Source: Sphingobium estronivorans (GTDB taxonomy: Bacteria > Pseudomonadota > Alphaproteobacteria > Sphingomonadales > Sphingomonadaceae). From it: 37,075 nt of DNA. The DNA lies in contig NZ_LFCT01000034.1 of assembly GCF_008692605.1 (NCBI RefSeq), positions 1 through 37,075 on the forward strand, given 5' to 3'. Below are positions 22,616 to 31,078 of this stretch, in pieces; position 1 is the stretch's first letter, and each line of letters opens with the position of its first letter. The position numbers and the translations under genes are program-made. The notes under the pieces were generated by a model. That model was not told where the DNA came from, ran no database searches, and saw only the letters and a list, made by a program, of their open reading frames with translations.

Positions 22616-24622
22616 CTAGAAGTATAGCTTCACGCCCAACCGCAAGGTGCGCGGCTCCATCACGCGGCTGAGGCGGCCTTCGACCGGCGCGCTGTCGAAA
22701 GCGGGAATATAGGATTCATAATGATAGGCGATGTCCTTGTCCCGGCTGTCGAAGATGTTGAGCAGTTCACCATAAAGCTCGATCCGCTTGCCCTTCCAGG
22801 CGGCGCGGGCGTTGACCACCGTGCTGCCCTTGTCGCGCATGCTATTGTCCTCGACCAGCGGATAGGGGCCGAGATGACGCAGGCGAATGCTCGCTTCCCA
22901 GGGATCGAGGATGATCGCCACACCCGCTGACGCGGCATTTTCGAAGGCGTTGGGAATCCGGTCTCCATTGTCGTAGCGCGAATGGCTGGCAGTGTAGTTG
23001 CCATCCAGCGCGAGCCAGGGCAGCGGACGCCAGAAGGCGACCAGTTCATAGCCGCGCCGCTTGCTGGCGCCGGTCGGTTCGACCGCGTTGCTGTCGCCCA
23101 CGAAGCGCAGTTCGCTGCCGACATCCAGCCACCAATAGGTCGCGGTGAGCGAAAGGCTGCCATATTGGACGCGCCCGCCCAGTTCCTTGCCGGTGCCGCG
23201 CACCAGCACCGGGACCGGCGTGTCGACATTCACCGCGCCGCGCACATCGTTGGAATGAAAACCCCGGCCCCAATTGGCGTAAAGTTCCAGATGCGGCGCG
23301 ACCCGATAGGCGACCGACGCCTTGGGCGAGAGGATGGCGTCATGGCCGCTGCCCTCGCCCAGCGCCTGCGCGGCGGCATCCCTGGCCCGGACGCTGTAAT
23401 GATAATAATCGCCGCGCAACCCGCCGATCAGGCGCAGGCCCGGCAAAGGCTGCCAGTTCGCTTCGCCATGGAGGGCGGTGGACAGTTGCTCGACATGATA
23501 GCGGCCGAGCGAGAAGAGCCATTGCCGGTCCGCGCTGCGGTCGACGCCGACATTGCCGATATGGTCGAAGCGGTTTTCGGTGCCGATGCTGAGGGTGAGG
23601 GCCGAGGCGACATCCCAGTTCTTCGCGGCAGTGATGCCGGTGATCCAGCGGCGGTCATATTGGCGGATCTGCGCACTGGTGCCGTCCGGGTCGGCATAGG
23701 TGGGGTTGCTGAACATCGCCCAGTCATAGAACTGGACATAGGCATTGGCGCGCCAGCCCGGCTGGGTGACGGCGATATTGCCGACGATCCGCGTGGTTTC
23801 GCCGCGCGCCGAGGGATCGGGCGAGCAAAAGACATCGGGGCAGATGGGGGAACCGACGATCCGTTCGGGAATCTGCTCGGTCGGGTGCCAGGTGCCGCGA
23901 TAGGCGTGCAGGGTCGCGTCCAGTTCGCCCCCGCCCAGCGGCAGGCGATATTTGGCGAAGCCGCTATAATGGCGCAGATGCTCCGCCTCTTCCCAGGGGC
24001 CGTCATAGCGCTTGGCCTGCGCCACCAGGGTCAGGTCGCCGGCGCCGACGCCCCTGATGGTGCCGCCCGCCGCCAGGCGGCGCGAGCCGTAGGAACCGCC
24101 CTCCGCCGCGATCCACGGGCGCGCGAAGCCGTCGATGGTGGTCATGTATGCCGCCCCGGCAAGCGCGAAATCGCCGCCATCGGCGCGATAGGGGCCTTTG
24201 CGGAAATCCTCCCGCGCGACGATCTCTGGAATGAGGCCGTTCAGGTCGAGATAGCCCTGACCATGGCCGTGCGAGCGGAAATTCATCTCCACGCCGTCAA
24301 TGGTGGTGGTGAAGTCCGACCCATGGTCGAGGTTGAAGCCGCGCAGAAAATATTGGTTCGCCTTGCCGCTGCCCGAATGCTGGGCGGCGACCATGCCGGG
24401 CACGGCCTCCAGCAGTTCGGCGACGCGCAGCAGCGGGCGGACCAGCAGGTCGGCGCCGCCGACACTGCCCTCGCTCGCGGCATGGGCGACGCCGATCTTT
24501 TCCTCACCGCGTCCGAAGACGACGATAGTCGGTGCCGCCGCCTCTTCGGCAACGGGCGTGTCGGCCAGCGCCGGCTGGGCGAGGCCCGCGGCGATCAGGG
24601 TGGTTATCCATCCAATTTTCAA
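22616..24622 (-). CDS. TonB-dependent receptor under cobalamin riboswitch control (BtuB-like role)
   Basis: The 668-residue product has a signal peptide (1-21, LAQPALAD), a plug with PGMVAAQHSGSGKANQYFLRG and DGVEMNFRSHGHGQGYLDLN, and a barrel ending in the C-terminal strand LRLGVKLYF. It is an outer-membrane active transporter powered by TonB. The start is TTG at 24622, with GGAGG 8 bp upstream; no in-frame ATG precedes the signal peptide. A cobalamin riboswitch lies about 190 bp upstream on the same strand, so the likely substrate is vitamin B12 or another corrinoid. The sequence is not close to E. coli BtuB by eye, and cobalt or cobaloxime-type substrates remain possible. It converges on ung. 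Confidence 0.9.
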   Translation of the reverse strand: MKIGWITTLIAAGLAQPALADTPVAEEAAAPTIVVFGRGEEKIGVAHAASEGSVGGADLLVRPLLRVAELLEAVPGMVAAQHSGSGKANQYFLRGFNLDHGSDFTTTIDGVEMNFRSHGHGQGYLDLNGLIPEIVAREDFRKGPYRADGGDFALAGAAYMTTIDGFARPWIAAEGGSYGSRRLAAGGTIRGVGAGDLTLVAQAKRYDGPWEEAEHLRHYSGFAKYRLPLGGGELDATLHAYRGTWHPTEQIPERIVGSPICPDVFCSPDPSARGETTRIVGNIAVTQPGWRANAYVQFYDWAMFSNPTYADPDGTSAQIRQYDRRWITGITAAKNWDVASALTLSIGTENRFDHIGNVGVDRSADRQWLFSLGRYHVEQLSTALHGEANWQPLPGLRLIGGLRGDYYHYSVRARDAAAQALGEGSGHDAILSPKASVAYRVAPHLELYANWGRGFHSNDVRGAVNVDTPVPVLVRGTGKELGGRVQYGSLSLTATYWWLDVGSELRFVGDSNAVEPTGASKRRGYELVAFWRPLPWLALDGNYTASHSRYDNGDRIPNAFENAASAGVAIILDPWEASIRLRHLGPYPLVEDNSMRDKGSTVVNARAAWKGKRIELYGELLNIFDSRDKDIAYHYESYIPAFDSAPVEGRLSRVMEPRTLRLGVKLYF

Positions 24623-24813
24623 AACAATGTCCTCCGGCGCCAGCGACTGCCCGGGGGAGGCCTGCCGTCCGGGACGACCGGCGCGCGACAGCGGCCGGAC
24701 GCCATCAAGCGGCCGCCACGCGAACCGAAGCGGCCTCCACCGCTCGTTCGTCGCTCAGACGGAAAGACACCGTGCCGCGGCCATCCCCTGGACCAGGGCA
24801 AGAGCGACCAGAC
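24623..24813 (-). promoter_or_regulatory. Riboswitch expression platform and receptor leader
   Basis: This stretch separates the B12 box from the receptor start. It is very GC-rich and holds CCCTGG/CCAGGG near 24785-24797 and several GGCCGC-type palindromes that could sequester the SD (GGAGG at about 24631-24635). No T tract is seen, so translational rather than termination control is more likely. No gene is supported here. Confidence 0.45.
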
Positions 24814-25005
24814 GCTGGCAGGTCTCCTGGCTCACGGGTCATCGCTTGAAACATGGCCTTCCCAAGCCTCGCAGGATTTTGCGTCCGGCCCAGTGGCTGA
24901 TCCCTCGCGCTCCGGAAGGATCGATATGCCTCTCGCTCACCGCTTACAGTTGCAGGGACAGCCGGGGATTTGCACCCCATTCCCTATTAAAAGTCCCTCT
25001 CGGGA
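24814..25005 (-). ncRNA. Cobalamin (B12) riboswitch
   Basis: On the minus strand the conserved elements occur in the expected order: GGGTGCAAATCCCCGGCTG and CTGTAAGCGG (about 24985-24941), GCCACTGGGCC (24897-24887), GGGAAGGCC (24863-24855) and the B12 box AGCCAGGAGACCTGCC (24832-24817). A 5' stem with GTCCC/GGGAC starts it near 25005. Ligand binding is expected to switch off the TonB receptor gene downstream. Ends are approximate. Confidence 0.95.
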
Positions 25006-25073
25006 CGCCGGCGCGATCGAGGGCGTTCATAGGCACGCTTTGCGGCGATGGGAAGATGGGATAGAGGCGGCCC

Positions 25074-25340
25074 ATGCATTTCGACGATCAACTCCACCGC
25101 TATTTCGGCGTCCGCGACCTGGATGCGCTCACCCCCGATGCGCTGGCCGCCGGGCTGGAGCATATGCGCGTCGATTTCGGGCTGGAAACGGACAGGGCCC
25201 GTCGCTTCGCGCTGTGGTCGCTGATGGTCCTGCTGGGCGCGGCACCCGATCTGGAGGAGGCGTTCGATGACCCGGCGGACCGCGACGCGGCGCGCGACTT
25301 CCTGGAAATGATGGAACGGGCCGATAGCGACGGGGACTAG
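25074..25340 (+). CDS. Conserved-looking 88-residue hypothetical protein
   Basis: The acidic 88-residue protein begins MHFDDQLHRYFGVRDLDALT and ends in FLEMMERADSDGD. It seems all-helical, with a hydrophobic section RFALWSLMVLLGAAPDLEEAF (about 43-63) that is too charged around it for a clear membrane helix. GAGGCGG stands 5-6 bp before the ATG. Codon use is like its neighbours. It is divergent from the cobalamin riboswitch and 67 bp upstream of the efflux operon on the same strand. No family is recognised; function is unknown. Confidence 0.65.
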   Translation: MHFDDQLHRYFGVRDLDALTPDALAAGLEHMRVDFGLETDRARRFALWSLMVLLGAAPDLEEAFDDPADRDAARDFLEMMERADSDGD

Positions 25341-25407
25341 ACAGCCCTTGAAAAGAGGTGAAAATAATCGCCCGGGGACGGTTGCGCACACGGCTTGAGG
25401 AGGCAGC

Positions 25408-27081
25408 TTGAACATAGGGGAAGGATCGCCGGACTATCGGTTCGCGCCGCATGAGCGGCCGCTGATGCCGGGATCGCCCGCGACGCCCGATCATCCGACG
25501 TCGCGCCGGATCGGCTACTTCCTGATCGGCACATTACTGGGGCTCACGGGCGGTTTCATCAACGGGCTGTTGACCGCGAACCTGCCGCAGATCCAGGGCG
25601 CGCTGGGGCTCACCAATGTCGAGGGCGGCTGGCTGACCGCCGCCTATTCGATGACCAATATCTGCATGAGTCTGCTGCTCATCAAATTCCGCCAGCAATT
25701 CGGCATCCAGCGCTTCACCCGCATGGTGCTGGCCGGGTTCCTGGCGCTCAACCTGTCGCAAATCTTCGTCCACAGCTATGGCTTCGAACTGATCGTGCGC
25801 GGGGCGGGGGGCATGGTGGCGAGCGGGCTGTCGACGCTCTGCCTCTTCTATATGTCGCAGTCGATGCCGCCGGACAAGCGGCTGGGCGGGCTGGTGCTGG
25901 GCGTGGGCATGTCGCAGGTCGCCCTGCCGCTGGCGCGGGCCATCTCCCCTGCCCTGCTGATCCATGGCGACGTGCAGAACCTGTTCCTGTTCGAACTGGG
26001 ACTGACGCTGCTGTGCCTGGCCTGCGTGTCGATCCTGCGCCTGCCGCCCAGCGAGCGGATCGAGGCGTTCGAGCCGCTCGATTTCCTGACCTTCGCGCTC
26101 TTTGCACCGGGCATGGCGCTGCTCTGCGCGGTGCTGGCGCAGGGCCGCATCGTCTGGTGGTCCACGCCCTGGCTGGGCCATGCGCTGGCCGGATCGCTGC
26201 TGCTGGTCGGCGCCGCACTCACGGTAGAGCACAACCGCGCCAATCCCTTGCTCAACACGCGCTGGATGGGGAGCGCGGCGATCGTCCGCTTCGCCATTAT
26301 CGCAGCCAGCATGCGCGTGCTGCTGTCGGAACAGAATTACGGCGCGAGCGGGCTGCTGAACGTCGTCGGCATGGGGCAGGACCAGCTTGTCATCTTCTAT
26401 GCCGTGATGACGCTGGCAACGATCGCGGGACTGGTCGCGAGTCTGGTGACGCTGAACCCCACGGACCTGTTGCGGCCGGTCATCGTCAGTTGCGCGCTGA
26501 TCGCGGCGGCCGCCTTCATGGACATGGATGCCAGCAATCTGACGCGACCGGCGCAGCTTTACGGAACGCAGGTGATGATCGCCTTCGCCGCCATCTATTT
26601 TCTGGGGCCGGCGATGATGGGCGGGATGTTGCAGGCTCTGGCCCGGGGACCAAGCCATCTCGTCAGCTTTTCCGCGGTGTTCAGCATATCGCAGCAATTG
26701 GGCGGTCTGGGCGGCGCGGCCCTGTTGGGGAGCATCCAGATCGTTCGCGAACGCCTGCATTCCGAAGTGCTGGTGCAGTCGATCCTGCCGACCGATCCGC
26801 AGGCGGCATTGCGGCTGCAACAATTGGGCGGCGCCTATGCGCGAACCCTGGGCGACCCGGCGCTGCGACAGGCGGAGGGCACGATCCTGCTGGGCCAACA
26901 GGTCGCGCGGGAGGCGAATATTCTGGCCTTCAACGATGTGTTCGCGCTGGTGGGCGTGTTGGCGACGCTGGCCTTCCTCTATTTGCTGGCGCGGTGGGGC
27001 TATTTCAAATGGAAGGGGATCACCCCCCTTGGCAAGGAACTGGCGGCATTGGCTGCGATGAGGAACAAGGCCGCATCATGA
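25408..27081 (+). CDS. emrB: DHA2-family MFS multidrug transporter (EmrB-like)
   Basis: The 557-residue inner-membrane protein has the length and about 14 hydrophobic segments of DHA2 drug/proton antiporters. The first helix contains GGFINGLLTANLPQIQGAL, followed by the family pattern GGWLTAAYSM and R/K-rich loop RQQFGIQRF. The last helices surround a long periplasmic loop (about 455-500) with LHSEVLVQSILPTDPQ. The likely start is TTG 25408, because AGGAGG lies 4 bp upstream; ATG 25465 is the alternative. Its stop overlaps the start of the EmrA-like gene (ATGA), and an outer-membrane factor follows, making a complete EmrAB-TolC type efflux system. Substrates are unknown; lipophilic toxins or acids are typical. 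Confidence 0.9.
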   Translation: MNIGEGSPDYRFAPHERPLMPGSPATPDHPTSRRIGYFLIGTLLGLTGGFINGLLTANLPQIQGALGLTNVEGGWLTAAYSMTNICMSLLLIKFRQQFGIQRFTRMVLAGFLALNLSQIFVHSYGFELIVRGAGGMVASGLSTLCLFYMSQSMPPDKRLGGLVLGVGMSQVALPLARAISPALLIHGDVQNLFLFELGLTLLCLACVSILRLPPSERIEAFEPLDFLTFALFAPGMALLCAVLAQGRIVWWSTPWLGHALAGSLLLVGAALTVEHNRANPLLNTRWMGSAAIVRFAIIAASMRVLLSEQNYGASGLLNVVGMGQDQLVIFYAVMTLATIAGLVASLVTLNPTDLLRPVIVSCALIAAAAFMDMDASNLTRPAQLYGTQVMIAFAAIYFLGPAMMGGMLQALARGPSHLVSFSAVFSISQQLGGLGGAALLGSIQIVRERLHSEVLVQSILPTDPQAALRLQQLGGAYARTLGDPALRQAEGTILLGQQVAREANILAFNDVFALVGVLATLAFLYLLARWGYFKWKGITPLGKELAALAAMRNKAAS

Positions 27082-28223
27082 CGGAACCGCAAGACAAACG
27101 GTTGCACGACCCGGTCGAAGTGCCGGATGAAGCACCCGCAGCCGAATCGCCAAAAAGGGGCTGGGCGCCGCCCAGGGCGGGACGTGGGACGATGATCCTG
27201 ACGGTGGCGTTCATCGTCGCGGGCGCACTGCTGATCCTCTATGCCTGGGGCCTGCCGCCCTTTTCCTCCGTCGTGCAGACCACCGACAATGCCTATGTGC
27301 GCGGCCAGACCACGGTGATCGCGCCGCAGGTCAGCGGCTATGTGGTCGAGGTCGCGGTGCAGGATTATGAGCGGGTCAGGAAGGGGCAGATACTCGCCCG
27401 GATCGACGACCGCATTTACCGCCAGCGGGTGGATCAGGCAAAGGCGCAGGTCGCGGCGCAGATCGCCAATCTGGACAATAGCGAGCAGAGCCAGCGGTCG
27501 AGCGAAGCGCAACTGGGTGGACAGCAAGCCAGCGTCGTCAACGCCAAAGCCCAACTGGCACGGGCGCAGGCGGACATGCGCCGGGTGAACGAACTGGTCG
27601 GCGAAGGCTCCGTGTCGATCCGCGAACGCGACCAGACCCTGGCCGCGCTCAAACAGGCCGAGGCGGCGCTGTTGCAGGCGCAGGCGCAACGCAGCGTCGC
27701 GCAGGAGCAGGTGCGCACCGTCACGGTCGGGCGCGGCGGGCTGCGCGCCGGCGTGGAGGCGGCGAAGGCCGCGTTGAAACTGGCGGAGATCGACCTCGCC
27801 AACACCCTCATCCGGGCGCCGCAGGACGGGCGGCTGGGCGAGGTCGGCGTGCGGCTGGGCCAATATGTGACGGCGGGCACGCAGCTCACCTTCCTGGTGC
27901 CGCCGGTCATCTGGGTGGCGGCCAATTACAAGGAGGCGCAGACCGCGCGCATGGCGCCGGGCCAGCCCGCGCGGATGCGCGTCGATGCGCTGGATCATGC
28001 CGAAATCCGGGGCAAGGTCGAACGGCTGGCCCCCGCGACGGGCAATGAGTTTCAGGTCATCAAGTCCGACAATGCCACCGGCAATTTCGTGAAAGTGCCA
28101 CAGCGCATCACCGTGCGGATCGCGGTGGACCGCGGCGATCCGCTCTATGCGCGGCTGCGGCCGGGCATGTCGGTGGAGGCCTGGGTGGATACGACCGGCG
28201 GGCCGGAGCCGCGGTCGCGATGA
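27078..28223 (+). CDS. emrA: HlyD/EmrA-family periplasmic adaptor protein
   Basis: From ATG 27078, overlapping the transporter stop by 4 bp, the protein has 381 residues. It has a short cytoplasmic tail, one membrane anchor (about 38-57, ILTVAFIVAGALLILYAWG), a lipoyl/barrel-sandwich half DNAYVRGQTTVIAPQVSGYV, a long alpha-helical hairpin rich in Ala/Gln (about 130-235), a second lipoyl half (TLIRAPQDGRLGEV) and a beta-barrel domain. This is the adaptor that links the inner-membrane MFS pump to the outer-membrane channel. The upstream open frame within the MFS gene is a shadow and was removed. Confidence 0.93.
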   Translation: MTEPQDKRLHDPVEVPDEAPAAESPKRGWAPPRAGRGTMILTVAFIVAGALLILYAWGLPPFSSVVQTTDNAYVRGQTTVIAPQVSGYVVEVAVQDYERVRKGQILARIDDRIYRQRVDQAKAQVAAQIANLDNSEQSQRSSEAQLGGQQASVVNAKAQLARAQADMRRVNELVGEGSVSIRERDQTLAALKQAEAALLQAQAQRSVAQEQVRTVTVGRGGLRAGVEAAKAALKLAEIDLANTLIRAPQDGRLGEVGVRLGQYVTAGTQLTFLVPPVIWVAANYKEAQTARMAPGQPARMRVDALDHAEIRGKVERLAPATGNEFQVIKSDNATGNFVKVPQRITVRIAVDRGDPLYARLRPGMSVEAWVDTTGGPEPRSR

Positions 28224-29596
28224 GGCGCGCGGGCGTCCTGCTGGGCCTGGCGATAGCGGGCGCGCCCTTGGGTGGCTGCGTGCCGGCGCATCAGGCCGCC
28301 CCGCCCGAGGCGGCGGTGACGGCGCCCGCCGGCTGGCGCGACGCTTTGCCGGGGTCGGCGGCGGTCGATGCGGGCTGGTGGCGGCATTTCGGCGATCCGG
28401 CGCTGACCCGGGTCGTCGAGGCGGCGCTGGCGCATAATGTCGACATCGCCCTGGCGGTTGCACGGGTGCGGGAGGCGCGGGCGCAGGTCGGTCTGGCGCG
28501 GGCGGCGCTTTTCCCCGGCGTGGATGCCAGCGTGGCGGCGTCCCAGAGCCGGTCGGTCAGCGCCTTCGGCACCTCGACCGAAAGCACATCGGCGCAGCCC
28601 GGCGTGCAGGCCGCCTATGAGGTCGATCTGTTCGGCCGCATCGACGACCAGATATCGGCGGCGCGCAGCGCGTGGCTGGCAAGTGAAGCGGCGCGGGATT
28701 CAGCGCAACTCAGCGTCGCGGCGGCGGCAGCATCGGGCTATGTCACGCTGCTGGGGCTGGATGCGCGGCGCGCGGTGGTGCAGCAGACGATCCAGTCGCG
28801 GTCCGAAGCATTGCGGCTGGCGCGGTCGCGGGCAGAGGCGGGCTATACCTCACAGCTCGAACTGCGGCAGGCGGAATCGGAATATCAGGCAGCGGCGCTG
28901 ATCCTGCCGCAGGTCGACCTTGCCATCGCCCGGGCGGAAAACGGTTTGCGGCTGCTGATCGGGGACGTTCCGGGACCGATCGGGCGCGGAACGTCGCTGG
29001 CCGGGTTGACCGCGCCGCCCTTGCCCGATGCCGGCCTGCCGTCGAACCTGCTGCGCCATCGGCCCGACATCGCGCAGTCGGAATTTGCGCTGGCGGCATC
29101 CGACAGTTCGCTCGCGGTGACGCGCAAGCAATTCCTGCCGACGCTGCGCCTGTCCGCTTCGACGGGGGCGGTGTTCAACAGCGCGCTGCCCGACACGCTC
29201 TCCATCTGGTCGCTGGGCGGCAGCATATTGGCGCCGCTGTTCGAGGGTGGGCGGCTGCGCGCCAATGCCGATGCAGCGACGGCGCGGCGCGATCAGGCCG
29301 CCTTCGCCTATCGCAGGACGGTGCTCACCGCCTTTCGCGAGGTGGAGGATGCGCTCGCCAATGTCGCCAGCCTGTCGCGCCAGCGCGCCGCGGCGGAAGC
29401 ACAGCGCGTCGCCATCGCCGATGCGCTGCGCCATGCGACCAATCGTTATCAGGCGGGTTATAGCGGCTATCTGGAGCAATTGGATGCGCAGCGGGCCTTG
29501 CTCTCGGCCGACCTTGGGCTGGTGCAGTTGCGCGTCGATCAATTGAACGCGCTCGTCACGCTGTATCAGGTGCTGGGCGGCGGCTGGGAGGGATGA
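28220..29596 (+). CDS. NodT-family outer-membrane efflux lipoprotein
   Basis: The 458-residue protein starts with a lipoprotein signal whose lipobox LGGC places the lipidated Cys at residue 20. The body has two repeated OEP/TolC-type helical coiled-coil sections: VAAALAHNVDIALAVARVREA-like N-terminal helices and LRHRPDIAQSEFALAAS, a classic NodT motif at the start of the second repeat. It forms the outer-membrane channel of the pump encoded by the two genes before it, and overlaps the adaptor gene by 4 bp (ATGA). Confidence 0.93.
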   Translation: MRRAGVLLGLAIAGAPLGGCVPAHQAAPPEAAVTAPAGWRDALPGSAAVDAGWWRHFGDPALTRVVEAALAHNVDIALAVARVREARAQVGLARAALFPGVDASVAASQSRSVSAFGTSTESTSAQPGVQAAYEVDLFGRIDDQISAARSAWLASEAARDSAQLSVAAAAASGYVTLLGLDARRAVVQQTIQSRSEALRLARSRAEAGYTSQLELRQAESEYQAAALILPQVDLAIARAENGLRLLIGDVPGPIGRGTSLAGLTAPPLPDAGLPSNLLRHRPDIAQSEFALAASDSSLAVTRKQFLPTLRLSASTGAVFNSALPDTLSIWSLGGSILAPLFEGGRLRANADAATARRDQAAFAYRRTVLTAFREVEDALANVASLSRQRAAAEAQRVAIADALRHATNRYQAGYSGYLEQLDAQRALLSADLGLVQLRVDQLNALVTLYQVLGGGWEG

Positions 29597-30027
29597 TGAA
29601 GATCTTCACCATCGGCTATGAAGGCGCGACGCAGGCGGACGTGATCGCGGCGCTGAAGACGGCGGGCGTCACCTTGCTGGCCGATGTGCGCGCGGTCCCC
29701 CTCTCCCGCCGCCCGGGCTTTTCCAAGAATATCCTGGCCGCCGGGCTGCGCGAGGCAGGGATCGACTATGTTGGACTGAAGGCGCTGGGCACGCCCGCCG
29801 CCGGACGCGAGGCGGCGCGCAAGGGGCAGCACCAGCGGCTGGCGGAAATCTACGCGGGGCAACTCGAACTGCCCGAGGCGATGGTGCAGGCGGCGCAGCT
29901 TATCGACATGGCGCAGGCGCAGCCGACGGCGCTGCTGTGCTTCGAACGGGATGCAGCGGCCTGTCACCGGTCCCTGCTGCTCGACACGATCCTGCCGGAC
30001 GCGGAAAGGGTGGACCTCACGCCCTAA
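29593..30027 (+). CDS. DUF488 family protein
   Basis: The 144-residue cytosolic protein (143 if the second ATG at 29596 is used, which gives better spacing from GGGAGGG) begins with FTIGYEG and LLADVRAVPLSRRPGFSK, and has the Cys motif LCFERDAAACHRSL (about 116-129). These are the marks of DUF488, a widespread family of unknown activity sometimes linked to DNA repair or nucleotide processing. It overlaps the efflux channel stop (ATGA), so it is translated with the efflux operon, although no functional link is known. Confidence 0.88.
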   Translation: MMKIFTIGYEGATQADVIAALKTAGVTLLADVRAVPLSRRPGFSKNILAAGLREAGIDYVGLKALGTPAAGREAARKGQHQRLAEIYAGQLELPEAMVQAAQLIDMAQAQPTALLCFERDAAACHRSLLLDTILPDAERVDLTP

Positions 30028-30138
30028 CCCGACGATATAAGCCGCTGTCTCGAACGCGCAGGCGGACATGGCCTTAACCCGAAGCGCGCGGGACAGTGAC
30101 GATATGCGCCACCGGCAAGAATGACAGGGAGCGGACAT

Positions 30139-30987
30139 ATGAAGGAGCATCAGACGGCCCCGCTGGCGGACGGCTTCGTCTTTCTGGAAGGACCGCGCTG
30201 GCATCGGGGCGCGCTCTGGGTGTCCGACATGTGGGGGCATGAGGTGCTCCGTCTCTCCCAGGACGGCGCGCGCGAGACGGTGTGCGCCGTGCCGAACCGC
30301 CCGTCGGGCCTCGGCTTCCTGCCCGACGGCACGCCGCTGGTGGTTTCGATGGCGGATCGGCGGGTGATGCGGATCGAGGGGGGCGCTCTGGCGCTCCACG
30401 CCGACCTTTCCGCGCTGGCGAGCGGGGACTGCAACGATATGTGGGTCGATCCTCAGGGCCGCGCCTATGTCGGCCATTTCGGCTATGACCTCTTCAGCGG
30501 CGCGCCTCCGGCCAAAGCGGATTTGATCCTTGTCGAACCGGATGGCAGCGCGCGCGTCGCCGCGCCGCAGATGGATTTCCCGAACGGCACGGCGCTGCTG
30601 GAGGAGGGTCGGCTGCTGGTGGTCGCCGAAACCTGGGCGCAGCGGCTGATCGCCTTCGACCGCGATGCCGATGGCAGCCTTTCGGGTCGCCGGCTGTACG
30701 CCGGGCTGAAGGATCGCTCGCCGGACGGCATCTGCGCCGATGCAGAGGACGGCCTGTGGGTCGCCTGCTACGACACCAACGAGTTCATCCGCGTGGGCAA
30801 AGACGGGCAGATCACCGATCGCGTGGCCGTCGGCGAGCGCAATGCCGTCGCCTGCGCACTGGGTGGCGAGGATGGCCGGACCCTGTTCTGCTGCACCTTC
30901 GTGGGCGATTATGCCGGGGTGACAAGCGGCTCGCGCGGCGCGGCCGTCGAAACGGTGCGTGTGGAGGTGCCCGGACAGGGATTTTGA
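30139..30987 (+). CDS. SMP-30/gluconolactonase-family lactonase-like protein
   Basis: From ATG 30139 (GGGAGCGG about 8 bp upstream; ATG 30121 is the alternative) the protein has 282 residues with a six-bladed beta-propeller pattern. The metal-site blocks are visible: FLEGPRW near the start, NRPSGLGFLPDG, GDCNDMWVDPQGRAYVG, MDFPNGTAL and DRSPDGICADAEDGLWVA. Members hydrolyse sugar or other lactones, or act as strictosidine-synthase-like proteins, using a divalent cation. No signal peptide is seen. It converges on the SDR gene; a lactone formed during ring cleavage by the neighbouring enzymes would be a fitting substrate, which is inference. Confidence 0.88.
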   Translation: MKEHQTAPLADGFVFLEGPRWHRGALWVSDMWGHEVLRLSQDGARETVCAVPNRPSGLGFLPDGTPLVVSMADRRVMRIEGGALALHADLSALASGDCNDMWVDPQGRAYVGHFGYDLFSGAPPAKADLILVEPDGSARVAAPQMDFPNGTALLEEGRLLVVAETWAQRLIAFDRDADGSLSGRRLYAGLKDRSPDGICADAEDGLWVACYDTNEFIRVGKDGQITDRVAVGERNAVACALGGEDGRTLFCCTFVGDYAGVTSGSRGAAVETVRVEVPGQGF

Positions 30988-31009
30988 CCCTCGCGGATCG
31001 CGGACTCGA

Positions 31010-31053
31010 GCATGTTCCGAGCCAGTAGATGATGCCATCTGCTTCGGAAATGC
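31010..31053. terminator. Imperfect hairpin between the SMP-30 and SDR genes
   Basis: GCAT-TTCCGA (31010-31020, one bulged G) pairs with TCGGAA-ATGC (31044-31053), with inner AGATG (31027-31031)/CATCT (31036-31040). It sits between convergent stops at 30987 and 31079 and may serve both. Confidence 0.55.
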
Positions 31054-31078
31054 TCTCCCCCTCTTCAGATTCCCGTGA

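Noticed and set aside
22982..25270. 762-residue plus-strand frame opposite the TonB receptor
   Set aside because: It lies antisense to a clear TonB receptor and across the cobalamin riboswitch; the amino-acid mix is typical of a GC-rich shadow frame and no motifs are seen.
26013..27077. Upstream extension of the EmrA-like frame inside the MFS gene
   Set aside because: Homology and an ATGA overlap place the start at 27078; the extension is out-of-frame MFS sequence.
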